Counted from the stretch's first letter, positions 12,034-25,859 are shown. The stretch is DNA of 64,000 nt from Termitomyces sp. T153 (GCA_018296165.2 JACKQL020000068.1:1-64000), one strand, 5' to 3'. The notes: a model not told the origin generated them from the letters alone. Translations and numbers: made by a program.

Positions 12034-12615
12034 ACAGATCACCAATCACTTAGTGAAAACAAGAGCAGCATAAAAATCACATATGTAAAAAATACATTAG
12101 GCTTCTTAATAAAAACATTTTTCTGGTAAAAGGATCCAAAACACCATGATATAAAAAAACATTGCTGGCAGCCAAGCCACACATGGCAGTGGCAAAGCCA
12201 CACAGAAATAAAATAGGGTAGTGGAAGCATTGTATAGAAAAAAAAAATGAAATGAAAAAATGAAAAAAAAGATGAAAAGAATCAGTAGAAAAGACAAAAG
12301 AAAAGCAAAACTCACAATGCATTTAGAATGAGAATTGAAAATATGTTTGTTCATCATTTGGTTTGGAATGACATGTCAGACAATGATTTGATGTGCCCTC
12401 CAGCTGTAAGTCCTATCAGAGTAACCATGTAAGTGAACAATGTTGATGTAACAATGATCATGTGACTGATTATAAACCAATTGCTGCAATGGTACATGAC
12501 AAATCATATAACTGCTATGTCAAACTAATCATCCCATATTTGGGACCACTTCAGTTTGTCAAAATCCAATGCTGTCATTTGTATGCTCATCATTTGATGT
12601 GATATAGATGACAAA

Positions 12616-14416
12616 TTAGCCTGCAAGCACATACACTGCAATTGTTGCACTGGTGGACCTGCATTCTGACATGTCTATGCTGTTCAAAGACCTCCTTTCT
12701 TTAACCATCTGGTAATCTGTTACTGGACCATCATGGAACCACACATTACTGTCTGCTGATGCATATCTATTGGTGAAATGGTGATCACTATAATATGTAA
12801 CACCTTTTATCTTATAGTTGTGAGTCATGGATCTATTCATTGCATAGATAGCAACAGTCTTGTTGATTGTGACAGACACAGACAACATGTCAAAACAGAA
12901 TATGTGAGGTGCATGGATGAACTGGAACACCCTAATGAGGAGTTGTTCACATACCCAGCATTGTGATTTGGTCTGCAACCAGATGTTTTCCATGTATTCA
13001 TGTATGGATTGACTATCTGACAACAGTATGACTATGAATGACTTTGTGCTTGACTGGTGATAGCTCTCTTTGCCACTCTAGACATGTTGTGTATGAATCC
13101 ATGATAACTTGTTTGTTTACTGAGGGTTCATCAACTAATGTGTGCTATTACTTGCCAAAAGGAAACTTAGGGTGATTTCTAAAATTTAGTTTTATTTACA
13201 GCTACTCTCTGCATTCCTCCAAGGCTTTGTGATCTCCAGGTCTGACTTTTGTGAATTCTCTTGCAATATGTGTGCACAACTGGGGACTGATATCTCCCAT
13301 TTTGACAAGCCACTTGTACAGGTCTTCCCTGCACAAGTTGAACAATATCAGAATGACAGAGTCATATGCACAACTTTAAGTTTCCAGTTGCAAGCAAAAG
13401 GGGTCTGCTAGTCATGGGACACCAACAATGAGGATTCTGCACAGCTCAACTGCCTCTATTTATTTGAACATAAAGCCATTTGTCCACTCATCTTCTGTTT
13501 TTGTGGGTTGTCAAGCATTTGCACAGAGCTCCTTGCACCTTGGGCAGGTATGAACATGCTTACAAATTCAAAAGTTGGATTGATGGACTTGTCCTTAGCT
13601 ACAATTTGCTATGGGATATCCATAAAACCAGATTCATCAAACAGATCAAATTTGGACCAACAAAGAGCAGCATTCAATCTAGGAGGAAAGTAAAATTTGC
13701 TCTTACACTTATGAAATGAAGCAATCAAGTGTGAATATCTGGGTGCATCATGCAAACTGTTTAGTAGCTTGCCTATGTATCTCAACCAAATAATTTTGTC
13801 AGGGAGCTCCAATTCCCTGAATTCTTGCCATAGTGCTCCACTTGTTCTTCCTGTATCATGCTCTCATCAAACCCTCTAATAATAAGGGTCTCATCTGCCA
13901 TGGCACTTCATGACAAAGCAGTATGGCAATTAACAGTTGAACAGATCTACTGGATTAAATGGTATAGTCTAGTCTTTCCTTGGTTTGCATAATCAGTAAT
14001 GACATAGTTTACAAGGGCTTTTACCTGTGATTGTATTATACCAATTATTTAATTGTTTGCTAAGCAACATTCCATGGTCCTAGATGTTTGGTAACAGAGA
14101 TAACATTTTCAGGCAAGTCTTTGATCTGCACAGTGTGTGGAGGATTCTTTGAGTTTTATAAATAGGATATCCAGCATTTGTTGGCTCAAGGAACCTACAC
14201 ACAGCTTTCACCCACATATGTACACATCCCCCCTGGCCATTGGTAATGCATAACTCTGTTGCCAAATTTGTTTTGATAATGACAGATTAAACCAATACAT
14301 AGAGAGAGTTTTCCTGCTACTTGAGTTGTAATTGATGAAGGAGGTTCCTCCCACAGTATTTTTTGGATTGAAGGAGGAACACATCTTGCCTTAAATGCAT
14401 AATCTTTGCTCTTCAA
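12616..14416 (-). pseudogene. Helicase/USP-like (Helitron-type) remnant, left copy
   Basis: Minus-strand fragments in family order. At 14416-14195, SIQKILWEEPP and VAGKLSLCIG resemble the C-terminal part of PIF1-type helicases in basidiomycete Helitron-like elements. At 13812-13609 comes PRLNAALCWSKFDLFDE. At 13023-12616 lies the ubiquitin-specific-protease-like C-terminus: LLIRVFQFIHAPHIFCFD, GVTYYSDHHFTNRYA, VWFHDG. The His in DHHFT and the Trp-His in WFHDG align with the same sites in the right copy (50 kb). Many stops and frame shifts separate the parts, so this cannot be a working gene. It points leftwards toward motif copy B about 590 bp further on. Confidence 0.68.
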
Positions 14417-15214
14417 CAGTCCAATTGCCTTATAATCTCACTTGTCAGCAATGGCATCCTCACTCAAGAAGTCAGTAAGCTGCTGTTCACTTTTCAAAGT
14501 GAGTGGAGCACTTCCAATCATGTTAATTGTGTTCTTGTCAATGTTGTGTGCAGTTACAAAAGATACATTTTAGAAAACTGCATCTATGATACTGACATTG
14601 AAAAGTATTGGTACACATTGGGATTCCAGGGTCTGTATATTATCACTAGTACATGCACAATATCTCATGTTGAGTAAAGCTATAGTTCACCCAAGTAAAA
14701 ATAAGAGATGATGGCAAGAGAACATAAGCAACATTGTCAATGAGTATACAAAGGCCTGATGGTACTTTCAAGGTATAAAGCCTGCAAACTAGAAAGATTC
14801 AGGACTGAAGACATAGTGGCTGTCCAAGTGTCATTCTGGGTTGTTAACTTAAGCAGAGGCAAACTAAAAATACTATTAGTGTTGAGATCAATCACACCAA
14901 TTGACAAGAGCTTCTAAGGGTAGGTTCAGCTTATTGCAAGCATAACACATGCAATGACATCAATAACAGACTAACACACCATCAATTGAAGGAATGCAAG
15001 GCAAAGGGAAACTCAAGAAGAAGCTCAAAGAGATAGCTAGCTATGCACCAAAGAAGATGGAGGTCAATCCAGCTCGAAGATCAGGATAGTGTGTGGCATG
15101 CAGACATCATGCTGATCAATCTAGTATTCATTCACCTAGATAAGGTATCACTTACAAGATTATAATGTGCAATAGCAACACAATGATGATTACTAATCTC
15201 ATTGCTGGAGCAAG

Positions 15215-15530
15215 AGATGAAAATTGAAGACAGCTTCTGGCTATATTGTTGGTTTCACATCATATGCATAGCAAAAAGATAGCCAGAAGGAAGCAAAAAT
15301 TGAAGACAGCCTCTGGCTATATCATCAATTTCACATCATGTGCATAGCAAAAAGGTGACCTGAAAGAAGCAAAAATTGAAGACAGCATCTGGCTACATTG
15401 CTGCTTTCACATCATGTACATAGCAAAAAGGTAAATGAGAAGGGGCAAAAATTCAAGACAGCCTCTGGCTATATTGTCAGCTATACATTACATATCAAGT
15501 TACATGGAAACAAAATTTAAAGACAAAATT
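15215..15530. repeat. 76-bp tandem repeat, about four copies
   Basis: The core TGAAGACAGC followed by TCTGGCTA recurs at 15225, 15301, 15377 and 15453, an exact 76-bp spacing each time. Each unit also holds TTTCACATCAT and CATAGCAAAAAG. Copies differ by point changes. No reading frame stays open across it. Confidence 0.88.
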
Positions 15531-18500
15531 TGGTGGGGAATTAAGGAGTAAAGCCTTGGCTACTTTGTAGATCTTGGGACTGATTTGTGTTGTAAAATAA
15601 CATCCTTTGACCATTTTTTTGCCAATGTAAATAGGATGGAATTATTACTGACTATTTGTTTCATACTTCCTAGAGAAAAAAACAGGAAATTTGCCATGGA
15701 AATATGCATTGAAGTGTTTGACCTGTTTCTTTCAATGTTTGTCTTTGATACTTGATTCCTTTTGCCTCATAAGATATAATTCAAGAAATCATAATCTATT
15801 TTCACTGCAAATATACCAAAAGATATTTATTTTATTTTTGTAATTGAAAAATACCAAATAAACAAGGATCAACTCAATCAGGGAGTCTCTAAGTAAGTCA
15901 AGTTAAAACTTGCCAAAAACATGACAGTGACATGAGTAGATATAATAAGTGATGATATTGGGTCAATGTGCATGGGTTTGATGTTTATAATACAATGTAA
16001 CCTGGGCTTGTATGACATGTCAAATAAAGGGGTAAGCACATAGCTAGAAACAGGTAGAGGTTGAATTAATTTGCTACTTGTTGCAAGCATCTTGTTAGAG
16101 GCTAACCTGAGTCCAGAGTTTGGTGGAGGAAGGTTTGGTGTCAATACATTGAAACTGGAGTTTGACATTGGCTTGTAATTCAAGATGTGGAGGTGAGATG
16201 TTGGGCCTGCAAGAGAAGGTAATAGCCCACTAGGATTAGAGCATGGGTGAGGCTGATATGAAAAACTTCATCTCCTCAGTGAACTCCTGTGACTTATGCT
16301 GTTTGTTCACTTTATCAACTATAAGAGCAAACACAGACATCCTATACCATGCACCAGGCAACAGATTGACTGGGGCAGGAATTTTGCTGAAAAGAGACAA
16401 AATGGAAACTCCAAATCAGTGAGATCATAACCAAAGTTACCATTGCTGTCAAGTGATGGGTAGGAGTCTGTGAATGTCTAGCTGGCAAGATATTTTTGTG
16501 ACTTGCCTGCAACTCTGACAGCAAAAAGCAGTGTTGCTGCAACTGAAATTAAAAACTAGACAGTACCAAGGATATACATGAGGGTACTGCCAGGGCTTGA
16601 GTCATGTTCAGCAACAACAATATACCATGTGAGTCCACAAGTAAGTCTGAGAGGAAAGTGAGGCATTGTGTGAGTGTGATGAGTCATTCCATGTTGGTGG
16701 TATATATGAGAACTCTGCGAGCTGTGTATTGGCTGAAATTTGGACCAAGAAAAATAAGCAGATAAACCAGGAACATACCAAGGTGGACCCTTCCAAAACT
16801 TCTGGTCCTTAATATCTATTCTACAATGAAGTCAGAGAAATGGTATGAGTGTTTGGATTGTTTAACAATTCAAAAACTCAATAAATCTCATGCAGCAATA
16901 AAGGGGAGAAAAGTCTGAATCATATATTTGAATCTGCAAGTCAATTATTTCATCAACCAGGAATTTCAGAAGAATAAATGAAATGATATTACCTGAAAAG
17001 CCAGTGTTGATGAAGTCAGATTGACATGGTAGAGATGTCAAAAATGAGGTCAAGAACAAAAACTTGGTATGATTGCTAATGATTGATGGAGTCACTTGTT
17101 ATCACAATGCTTGCTCTTAGACTCTCTTCAAGGAATTGGTGTGTTTATTTGCTTCTACATATACAGACCAAAGTACCACTCATGATACTATTTGCATATA
17201 GATTTGCAAACTTCAGACTTATCATTAAAGTCAGAGCCAACCTCATGCTTAATAACCTATGAGCTCTTGGCACCTTGCATATAGCATGTCAGCCATCCAA
17301 TCTCTGGTAGGTACTTGGTTACTCCTCATTGATCCTGATCTATGATTGCTCAAGTCTTATACTGTTATGGTGCTCTGCTCTTCACACTCTCATTATGGTC
17401 ATCAGCTGGAAACATTTTCATACTCCCCTCTGCATTTGCTACCTTCATCACTGGCAATCAAGTTGCTGGACTTGCTGCTTCCATGCTAATAGATCTTTGA
17501 TTCCATGTTGTTTTATTGTAGGTACATTTATACAACAATTTTGGCTCCCAAATTATTCAGTCATTTCTTGATTTCCTTTCTCATGTTTAACAATTTTTAA
17601 TACTGTGTTATTTTGTTGCAAGTACATGATTATTCTACATACAGTTTTATTTTGTCTCACAAATAATTCAGTTGTCTCTTAATTTTTGTTCTTATCTGCA
17701 TTTTCATAGGTGCTACACCCTGTTTGCTGAAATTTAGTGTGCATTGCATGCCATTGGTAGCATCTCTTATCTTACCACCACAAATTGTCATTATTGACAA
17801 CTTTCTGTAGCCTCCACTATGGTTGCAACTAAATACTCACATGATCAGTTGTCATAATGCTTCTTCCTCTTCAGCTGGAGCATGTATTAACAACCAGGTT
17901 GCATAGAGCCTACAAGGATAGGCAAATGACATAGCTAAATATTGAGATGTTAGCTTGGACTGGGTTTCTGCAAGCTGCTAGAACTTTAGAAAAAGGAGTC
18001 TTCATTGATAGGAAATGTTATTAAAAATGAGTGTAATTCAGTAAAATAAAGTTTATAAGAAATTTAGAATGGTCAATCATCTTAATGGCTATGCTACTAC
18101 TATTAGTTTGGTATAAATATCCTAGTCCTCTGTATTACTGCTCCAAAGATAGTAAGAAATAGTTGAAAAAGATAACAGAGAACCTACTTGAAAGATAAAT
18201 GGTGGGTTAAAGTAGTATGGTGAGATGATGCATGGTGTGACTGTGCTAGTATAGTATGACATGAAGAGCTGAGTTGCAACTACTGGTGTAAAACAGTTTC
18301 AACAACATACCAATGGTTACAGACAGAGGATGTACTCTTCAAATTCAGGCAATTCAATGACTTTCTGAACATTGAAGTGGTTAAGTTGATTTTAACACCA
18401 TGTATTGAGAAAATGAGAGTCATAGAAATTGCAAGGAAGCCCAGAAATGGGGCATTCCTGCATGAGTGGTGACCTGGCAAGGCAAATCCATGTTCAAAAG

Positions 18501-21500
18501 GCCTTTCCAGCTTGTTAATTACCATAGTTATTTGCTGTTTCATGATTGTTGTCAATGTATTTGAGCAGCTCAGTGACTTGTGCATTGCACTATGGCTGTG
18601 ACCAAACATGATAAAGATTCTGTTCTGTGTTGTTAGACACATCAGAGTTCTGACCTTCTGTTTGAAGTGCAATAACAAGTTGAAGGAGTAATTCCCAAAT
18701 GGCATGATCTGATTTGTTGAGGCCTTTCTGACAAATCTGCTGGGGCAATTCAAAAAGCTGTTGTAGAAAGCATCAGCAGAGTCATGGCTGAGACAAAGCA
18801 TGTTACCTGCCATTGCTTGGTGAATCTGAACATGAATCCTTGTGAGAGTGATTTGATGTTGTGTCTCAGCTTGTTGTTCTGCTTGCTGTGTTGTCTCACT
18901 GAGCCTTGGTGCTTGATATTTGAATTCTTTTCTGAGGGTAAATAGTTGCTGGAAGTAGTCCTTCAAGTCCTTTCTTGTCTTGCCATTGAAATCATGCCTA
19001 GCTAGCAAGAGTTCATCTATAACTTGATTGGCTAAGGATTCATTCTGGAGAAAATTGATATCATTCTAGTAGGGTCAGAAAGTAATCAATGTGGGAGCAG
19101 TAATTTTGCCACAATCAAAACAGTTGACCTCTTCAGATGATGCCATGTGCTGATTTTGAGTTGTAGTCTTGATGTCTTTGTCATGTTTAATAGCTAATTT
19201 GGTCCTGATTGCCTTGCAGATAATTTTCTAAGAGAAGAATGAGCAGAAATTAAATCATGTTGGCTTGATACCCACCATCATATCATTATGGCCTTGATCT
19301 GTGTGACATGGAGTAGAGAGTGCCTTGTAAGGAGACAATCCTGAGGTTACTCAAAATCCAGTGCCAGTATTTTGTGAGTTGTTTATTGTTGCAAACATGC
19401 TACATGTCTCAGCCATCTCCTCATGTAGTGAGTTAGTGAGTTGATAGAGCCAGCAAGGTTGGCAAAAATGGAAGAAAATTGATACAGTATTCCTTTAGGT
19501 GGGGTCTGACTAGCAGCATGACTGGAAGCATAGGACATTCCAACAAAACTGCAGCATGGAATAGAATCAGGGCTCATGGAGAACATTGGTGGACATAAAG
19601 ATGTTGATGCTTGTTGAGCAGATGATGAAGGCTAAAGAGGTGATGGCTGTGAATTAAACCTAGGTGTCAATAGTTGAGGAGTGGCAAGGCATAGCCAAGG
19701 AGTTTAAGGGTTTGAAGAAGAATATGGGTGAGGGATCTAAAGAAGATGTCTCTTCAGGACTTGCTGTAATGAATGAGACTCATCTCCCAGAGGGCCTAGC
19801 TGTATTCATGTCAGAGGCTCAAAAAGAAATGAGAGATAGGTACAAGTATGGAGGAAATTAACATGCCTGTATTCTAGCTAGTCAAGGGTCTGCTAGATGG
19901 TTTTGATGAGCTGTTGCTAAAAACCTGTGTTTGCAAGCATCAAGCTGAGCTTGAAGGTTTGCAATAACCTCACTGTCATGCAACACAACATGTCTCAGAG
20001 TGTTGTGTGCTTCTTCTGAGCATGTAGCTACTTGGGCAGAAAGGTGTGCTTGCTCAATTAAATTTGACTCCTATACAAATGTCAAAGATTTTTGAAAGAG
20101 AATGAAGAAAAAACTCACTTGAGCTCAAACTTGCTCCAACTCATGAATCCTGTTTTCCATTTGTTCACAAGCTTGAGTAGACTCAGCCAATTTCACTTTG
20201 GAGGCTTTGTGCATGATTATAATTCTGGTTCTAAAATGCCTGCTGCAGGGTTTGATGTTCTTGTTGAAAACATCTTTCTTGCTCTTGCTCTTGAAGGTCC
20301 TGCTGGAAATTCTGCTAACATTCATCAAACATCTTGAAGTTGTTGAAGTGCATCATCTGCAGCTAACATAATTGATCTGATAGCTGAAAATCATGTTCTG
20401 CATTTGATTTCTCAACCATGCCATTAATAATGCCTCACATCACTCAGGAAGTTCTCACTTGACTATTTTGAGCCTATAAGAAATCTTTAGGTCAGTAAAA
20501 TGTGAGAGGCATATATCTATCAACCCACCTAACAAAGCTGTTCAGCTAGTAAGCCCACTCTAGTCCTCTCTTCCTGAAGCTGATTTGAAAGCTAGAAAAA
20601 TGAAATGATATAAGTTGTGAAACAATGATCTGAAAACAAATTAACTTCACTATTCTCTTTAGCAAGCCTGGGATTGGCAATGATTCATAACTTGGTGCAA
20701 ATATGGTAGCTCTAATAGAGCAACAATACCATTGAGCATGAATTAAACACAATAATGGCAGATAGTAATTACTCCAGCAGAGCCTTCAATGTCTTCAAGA
20801 TTAGAAGAGTCATTAGCCATACTGTTGGGTAACTTCTGAGAAGCCTATCAACCCAGAGTCAAATTGCAAGACAATGTGCAATAAATCTGGTTTTGTACCA
20901 AGCTACTAGAAGGAACCAAGGCTAGTTCATCAGCCTCATTGATTGCCTGGTCATGCTTCAATTTCCATGTAGGAAATGTTATCACATCATGTTATACCAG
21001 CAACACAAAGATGGAAGACTTGCTTGATCTGAAATGGTCACCATAGATGATATGTCTGAGAAACCAAAATCTCGTCTATTGAAGGGGTAAGACATCCTAC
21101 AAATGCTTGCAGACACCTTGCAATGGGGGACTAGAGCTGTTGAAACAGTTTGTTCTGCAAGAACCATGGAATTGGAAGAATCTTCAACCTCCTCAATCAC
21201 TGGCATGGTATCATTGGAAGAAGATGGATGTTGTAAATCTTTGTCCATAGTTGCCTGAAAAGCTGTATGATCATGCTGAGTAGATTGGGTATCAGGGTTG
21301 GAGAAAGGTGCTCCAAATAAGAAGTTGAGAGGCATTGAGAGCATAAGTATGAGTCTGAGTAGTGAAACAGCAGTAAGTTGACTGAAAGCCAAAGCTTTTC
21401 TAAGTACATTGATGCAGTGGACTCATGTGCATTGTCATTCTGTGTCTGAGTTAAATGTTGTTGTACTCACTTGATTCCTTTGAGTACTGCTGCAAGGATA

Positions 21501-22755
21501 ACATACATAGTTTTATGAAGCTCATTTTCAAACCTAGTGCAGTTACATACTTGGTTGGTTGGAAATCCAAGCTGTTCCAAAGGTCTGCTTGTTATGGATC
21601 AGGTCATCAACCAAATGGGTTTGTTGTCTCAGGATCTTTTGTCCACTCAATGACCCTTGAGCACCCTGTAGAATTGTACACTTGTAATTTGTTGTTTTGA
21701 CCTTGAAGACACTTAGGAGGTGCCTTCAGCTATTCTCAGCTGCCTTGTAACTCTGACTACCTATCTTCTAATTCTATCTCCTTTTGCACTCCATTTCAGT
21801 GCATCCAAAGTAATAACATACTTTGTCTGATTCAGAGTGATACTGGCATGGCCCCCAAGTTGAAACCCATTGAATTTTCTAGTATCTGGTTTTATTGACA
21901 AAGTCAACATGCAGAACTGTATAATGCTGCCCTCAGTTTCTCTGATCAAAGAGGATCCATGTCTCCAACACCAGATTTGAACAGTGACCAGGTGAGAATG
22001 AATTATGTTTGTTGATTGACTATGTTTTCCTTCACACAGCAATTACAGGCATATGATCTACAAGACACCTTAATCAAAGTTCTGGAAGAAAAGAACCACA
22101 CTGATGCTTTGTTACATGCAATATAAACAGTGAGTTTCTTGTATGGGAAGTCATTTATCTAACCCCTCTTTTCTAGTCACATGAAGGTGTCCAATGACAA
22201 CTGGAGGAACATAGAGAAGCAAGTTCTACAGAGGTTGATGAGCTCAAAAAAGTACATCTATCCTCCTTCTTCATTCCAATTCATCCTTTTTGTCCACAGG
22301 AACCAGCACATGCAAGAAAGTTGTGGGACCACCTCTTCCACATCTACCAATCTGTATGTTGGGCATTCAGTCACCTTACTTTTATACTGAACACAAAATT
22401 CAAGCTTGTTCCTGTATTAATGGACTCTACCTACTGCAGTATCTTTGTGATATTGCCCAGATACCAGCAATCATGTAAAAAGCACACTTTTGATCCATTC
22501 CATTAACTGTTACTAATCTATTTTCAGTTTGATATGTGGCAAGTTTATTTTTATTGTCAAGAATGTTTGGATGGGTGGATTGCTGCCAGAACCTTTACAA
22601 CATGGCTAGCTTGTTTGAGGATCCATTGAGAAAGTGGATAGAAATCTTGTTAGTCTGGAGGATTTATTGACAGAGGCACAAAAGCTATGATGTATATGAT
22701 GGCTAATATATATATATATATACTATAACTCTAACATATCTATAAGAGATGACAC

Positions 22756-22788
22756 CACCATGGGCTACAGTTTCTCCAGCCCATGGTG
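22756..22788. repeat. Perfect 11-bp inverted repeat at the CpG boundary
   Basis: CACCATGGGCT (22756-22766), an 11-nt loop, then AGCCCATGGTG (22778-22788). The hairpin sits where CpG-depleted DNA gives way to CpG-normal DNA. On the minus strand, TCTCTTATAG preceded by A lies just downstream of it, which would fit a Helitron 5' end (TC after A), but that is a weak signal. Confidence 0.75.
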
Positions 22789-22979
22789 CTGAACCGGCAA
22801 GATCGACGTCGACAGGGGATAGGGCTTTGTCCAGACGGAAAAGGCGCGCCATGATCAACTTGTATATTTGAAGGGCTAGGAGGTGGAGCTGGATTGGAGA
22901 TTCAGGCTGAGTTTTAAAACAAAGTTGAACTTTCGATTACGCATCAACACCAAAACAAAACCTCAGAATTAGAGGATAT

Positions 22980-25140
22980 CCCCATAATGATCAATCATCG
23001 GCTCGCCCACTATGAACCCCGACCACACTCGTCGTAACCTTCTTCCAACTACAATGCTCAACCACCCTCCCCAGCCCAAACCTCTACGGCGCCTCCGGGT
23101 ACCCACACCCACATCCCCGTCCCATCCAATCCGCCGCAATCACAAGCTTGACATGCGCCCTCCCCGTTGGCCTAATCTCAAAAGACTTGCCCATGAACTT
23201 ATTCTGCGCGTCGACCTACACATATATACACACCGTCAAGGGTCAAGAGGATAACCAAAAAGAGCGATGGATAAATAAATAAATAAACCCTTCACCTCAC
23301 CGTAATATTGCCACGACGGGGCCTCATGATAGCTCACCTGCTCCGAAAAATACCTAAACTCCTTATCGAACCGCACATACTCAAAAGTCTCGCTCTGTCA
23401 TCGTCATCTTGGTATCAGTATTCAGCCACATACCTCCCACAACGAAGAGGGAACGACAGGGAGGAACCACTGTGCCACTGACCAACATCGGATTAAACAG
23501 TTTCGCAATCCTCCCAATCGTAGACGAATAATTCGACATCGCAAACGCCGCAACAAACGCAACACTACACGTCTCAACGCACCTCTCTCCCTAACCGCCA
23601 CATCCTCCACTACTACCACCACCATCATCATCAACAAACGTCATCACGTTCAAAAATCAAGACACACACTCACGGCACCCCGCAAACTCCATATCCTCCC
23701 CCATCCTCTCCAACATACCTGTCAGCTCATTAATCACCACCGGAAAACTTATCCTCGTAAGGTCATTCCCTACACTATGCTTCAACACGCTCCACAGACT
23801 CGCGCTCGATAATGATAGAGATATAGCAGAACGGAGGTTGAGGTAGCCCGCGTATGGTGCGGCGGGGATGTCGTGGAAGGGACGCAGCGACGACGACGAC
23901 GACGATAGTTGTGGGTGTGGGGGGGTGGAAGTAGAAGTGGAAGGTGAAGACGACGAGAACGCAGGTGGGACAATGACGCCTGGGAGCGTTCCTGATTCAA
24001 TAGCGTCGAAAAACTCGTCTTCGTCGTCTGTGAGATCGCCTGGGCTATCGCAGATACGGAGTTTATGCATTGGGACACCCTCATTCGGAGCGGGTGGACT
24101 CAACGACGTCGTAGCACCTCCCCCCTCTCCCTCCTTCCCCCTCCTCCTCCAGAATCCCGCCCCTCGTCAAACCACTAACACTAACACCAAAACTCACACC
24201 CACAGTTACACTGCTCGCCTCGCCCTCCTCCCTGCGGGCCCACTCCGCATTCTTACGCAACGCACCCGCCCACCGCGCAGCCTCAACAGGATGACTAACC
24301 TTCATATACCACTTCTGCCCATACGCACGGACCTCGATGCGCATGCGGTCGTTCGTCGTGCGGGATGCGGCGCTGCTGCTGGTCGTTGACAGGGGCGGGA
24401 GTTTAATTTTGGCGGACTTGAGAGAGATGGAACCGCGTGAAGCGATAGTTTCGTCATATTGGTGGCGGTAGTCTAGGTATACATATGTATGTGCTGCTGA
24501 GTTTGCCGCAGGGGTGCACAAAAACAAAACGATAACGTACACGATAGTATCCCGTTCTTCAAGATGAACCAACGTGCATTATTACCTTTAGCTATGTTGT
24601 TGTACTTGTTGAGATACCCTTTCATCGTCGGGGGCTCTGTATCGCGCGTGCAACTCTCCGCATCGGTAAGCAGCGTCGAGTCATGATTGGCAACTGGAAA
24701 AGGACGTTAGATTATGACGCTCGAACGACAACTAGGGAGTCAAACGGACACTGTTTCAGGAACACTCTAACGCGCTCGTCTTTTGCGGCTCCTGATCCCT
24801 CACTGGGGATCCGCCCACGTCGATCTCGGACGAAAACGTCAGCGCCGGCGCGTACTGCGAGTTCGATGAGACGGAGGTCGCGTCTGCGTGCAGCCTCGTG
24901 GAGGAGGGACCATCGATGTACGAGAGATTCAAGAAGGTGGATGGCGGGGGAGTTGTGGGCGGTGAAAAGATGTAGGAGCGCAGGAGGGGAACAAAAGGAG
25001 TGTGTATGCGTGGGTGTCGATCGGGTCTTTGGCGGTTTCGTGGAGGTTAGTGCCGGATCATTGGCTGGAGGACTCGCTCACCGTTGCGCAGTGCTTCGTA
25101 AGTCTGCGATGGCTGTCAGATTCGTGTTGCGCCGCAGTTT
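22980..25140 (-). pseudogene. Oxysterol-binding protein (Osh1-like) gene fragment
   Basis: OSBP-related proteins move sterols and phosphoinositides between membranes. The minus strand holds, in order: an ankyrin-like end (about 24985-24750, SLLHEAARRRDLRLIELAVRA), a PH domain (about 24660-24280, PPTMKGYLNKYNNIAKG, ASRGSISLKSAKIKL, WARREE), an acidic linker DEDEFFDAIESGTLPG (about 24035), and ORD pieces: YAGYLNLRSAIS absent of normal neighbours, SLWSVLKHSVGNDLTRIS, SNYSSTIGRIAK, ETFEYVRFDKEFRY, then SEQVSYHEAPSWQYYG and DAQNKFMGKSFEIRPTG. The signature EQVSHHPP is damaged: SYHE is followed directly by the later WQYYG region. The long coiled linker between PH and the acidic patch is missing, and the reading stops after MIDHYGDIL, so about the last 120 residues of an ORD are absent. 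CG content is normal, unlike both flanks. Confidence 0.72.
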
Positions 25141-25209
25141 CAGAGCATACTTCCCCTAAACAAGCGTTGCCAACCGACCATGACATCACGCGCATCGCTC
25201 TTCAATGAC

Positions 25210-25855
25210 GTCAGATTCAGACCAGCACTTCCACTGGACAACAAATTTACCCCGAAAGCTCTTGGTCGTCCGCCCATGAACTGCGTAGTGTTTGACGGCT
25301 TGTCGCTATCTACCCGGTACTCAAAGTCTTCATATACGAAACCACGCTAGTATCACTGGAGTGGTATATGAGACCTACGGACTTGGTATGTAGAGCTCAG
25401 GACCAACCGGGAATCTATCCATTTCTCAGATGCTCCTCAGGCCCCTGTTGCCGGGGTATGGACTGTATAGGCCATAGTGTCTGTTTCCAATTCCTGTCTC
25501 AGGCTGAATTTATTCAGGCCGTGTGATGAAATGGAAATGAATTCTATTTTTTAAACATCGTACAACCTGTAATCTGGTCGTATCTGTTCACTACTGAGGC
25601 TGATATGAATCCGATTCTCGTATGTCTCAAGTCGAATCAAGACAGCAATGGAACGTACTTAATTCTCGTGAGATACGTTCAATGAGAGTTGGCATCGCGC
25701 TGGCGGGGTTGTTGACTTTTCAGGGGCTCTTCTTCCATCATTTCGTCTCCTCTTTCGATAGTTGTTGGAATTTCTATCGAATTCTTGATGAGTATATCAC
25801 ATGAGCAAGTCACAATAACACACCTCTAGCAAAATCACCTTCCATGGCATAGTAT
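25210..25855. other. CpG-normal spacer right of the OSBP fragment
   Basis: No gene recognised. An upstream part of the OSBP-like gene could extend here, but I see no family motif. CG becomes rare after about 25858. Confidence 0.4.
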
Positions 25856-25859
25856 CCGA

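Larger units (their letters stand above)
12034..22755. mobile_element. CpG-depleted repeat block, left part
   Basis: About 10.7 kb in which CG is almost absent; for example, no CG was seen in 12601-13020, and only isolated ones near 15075 and 16717. The only protein remnant I recognise is the helicase/USP-like pseudogene near its left end. Elsewhere there are fragments without a family, such as a minus-strand frame at 18280-19008 and a Q-rich coiled-coil-like stretch at 20125-20328 (minus). An A-rich tract lies at 12230-12310 and a (TA)n run at about 22709-22722. This looks like old, methylation-mutated transposon DNA. Confidence 0.7.

Noticed and set aside
15215..15530. CRISPR-like array
   Set aside because: The whole 76-bp unit repeats, with no unique spacers, and the host is a eukaryote.
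22790..22855. Short minus-strand frame starting MARLFRLDKALSPVDVD
   Set aside because: About 54 codons, ends in the TA repeat and has no family; perhaps a chance frame over the palindrome.
23868..24389. Plus-strand ORF with D- and T-rich runs
   Set aside because: Antisense to the OSBP-like fragment; the runs reflect GC-rich linker codons.
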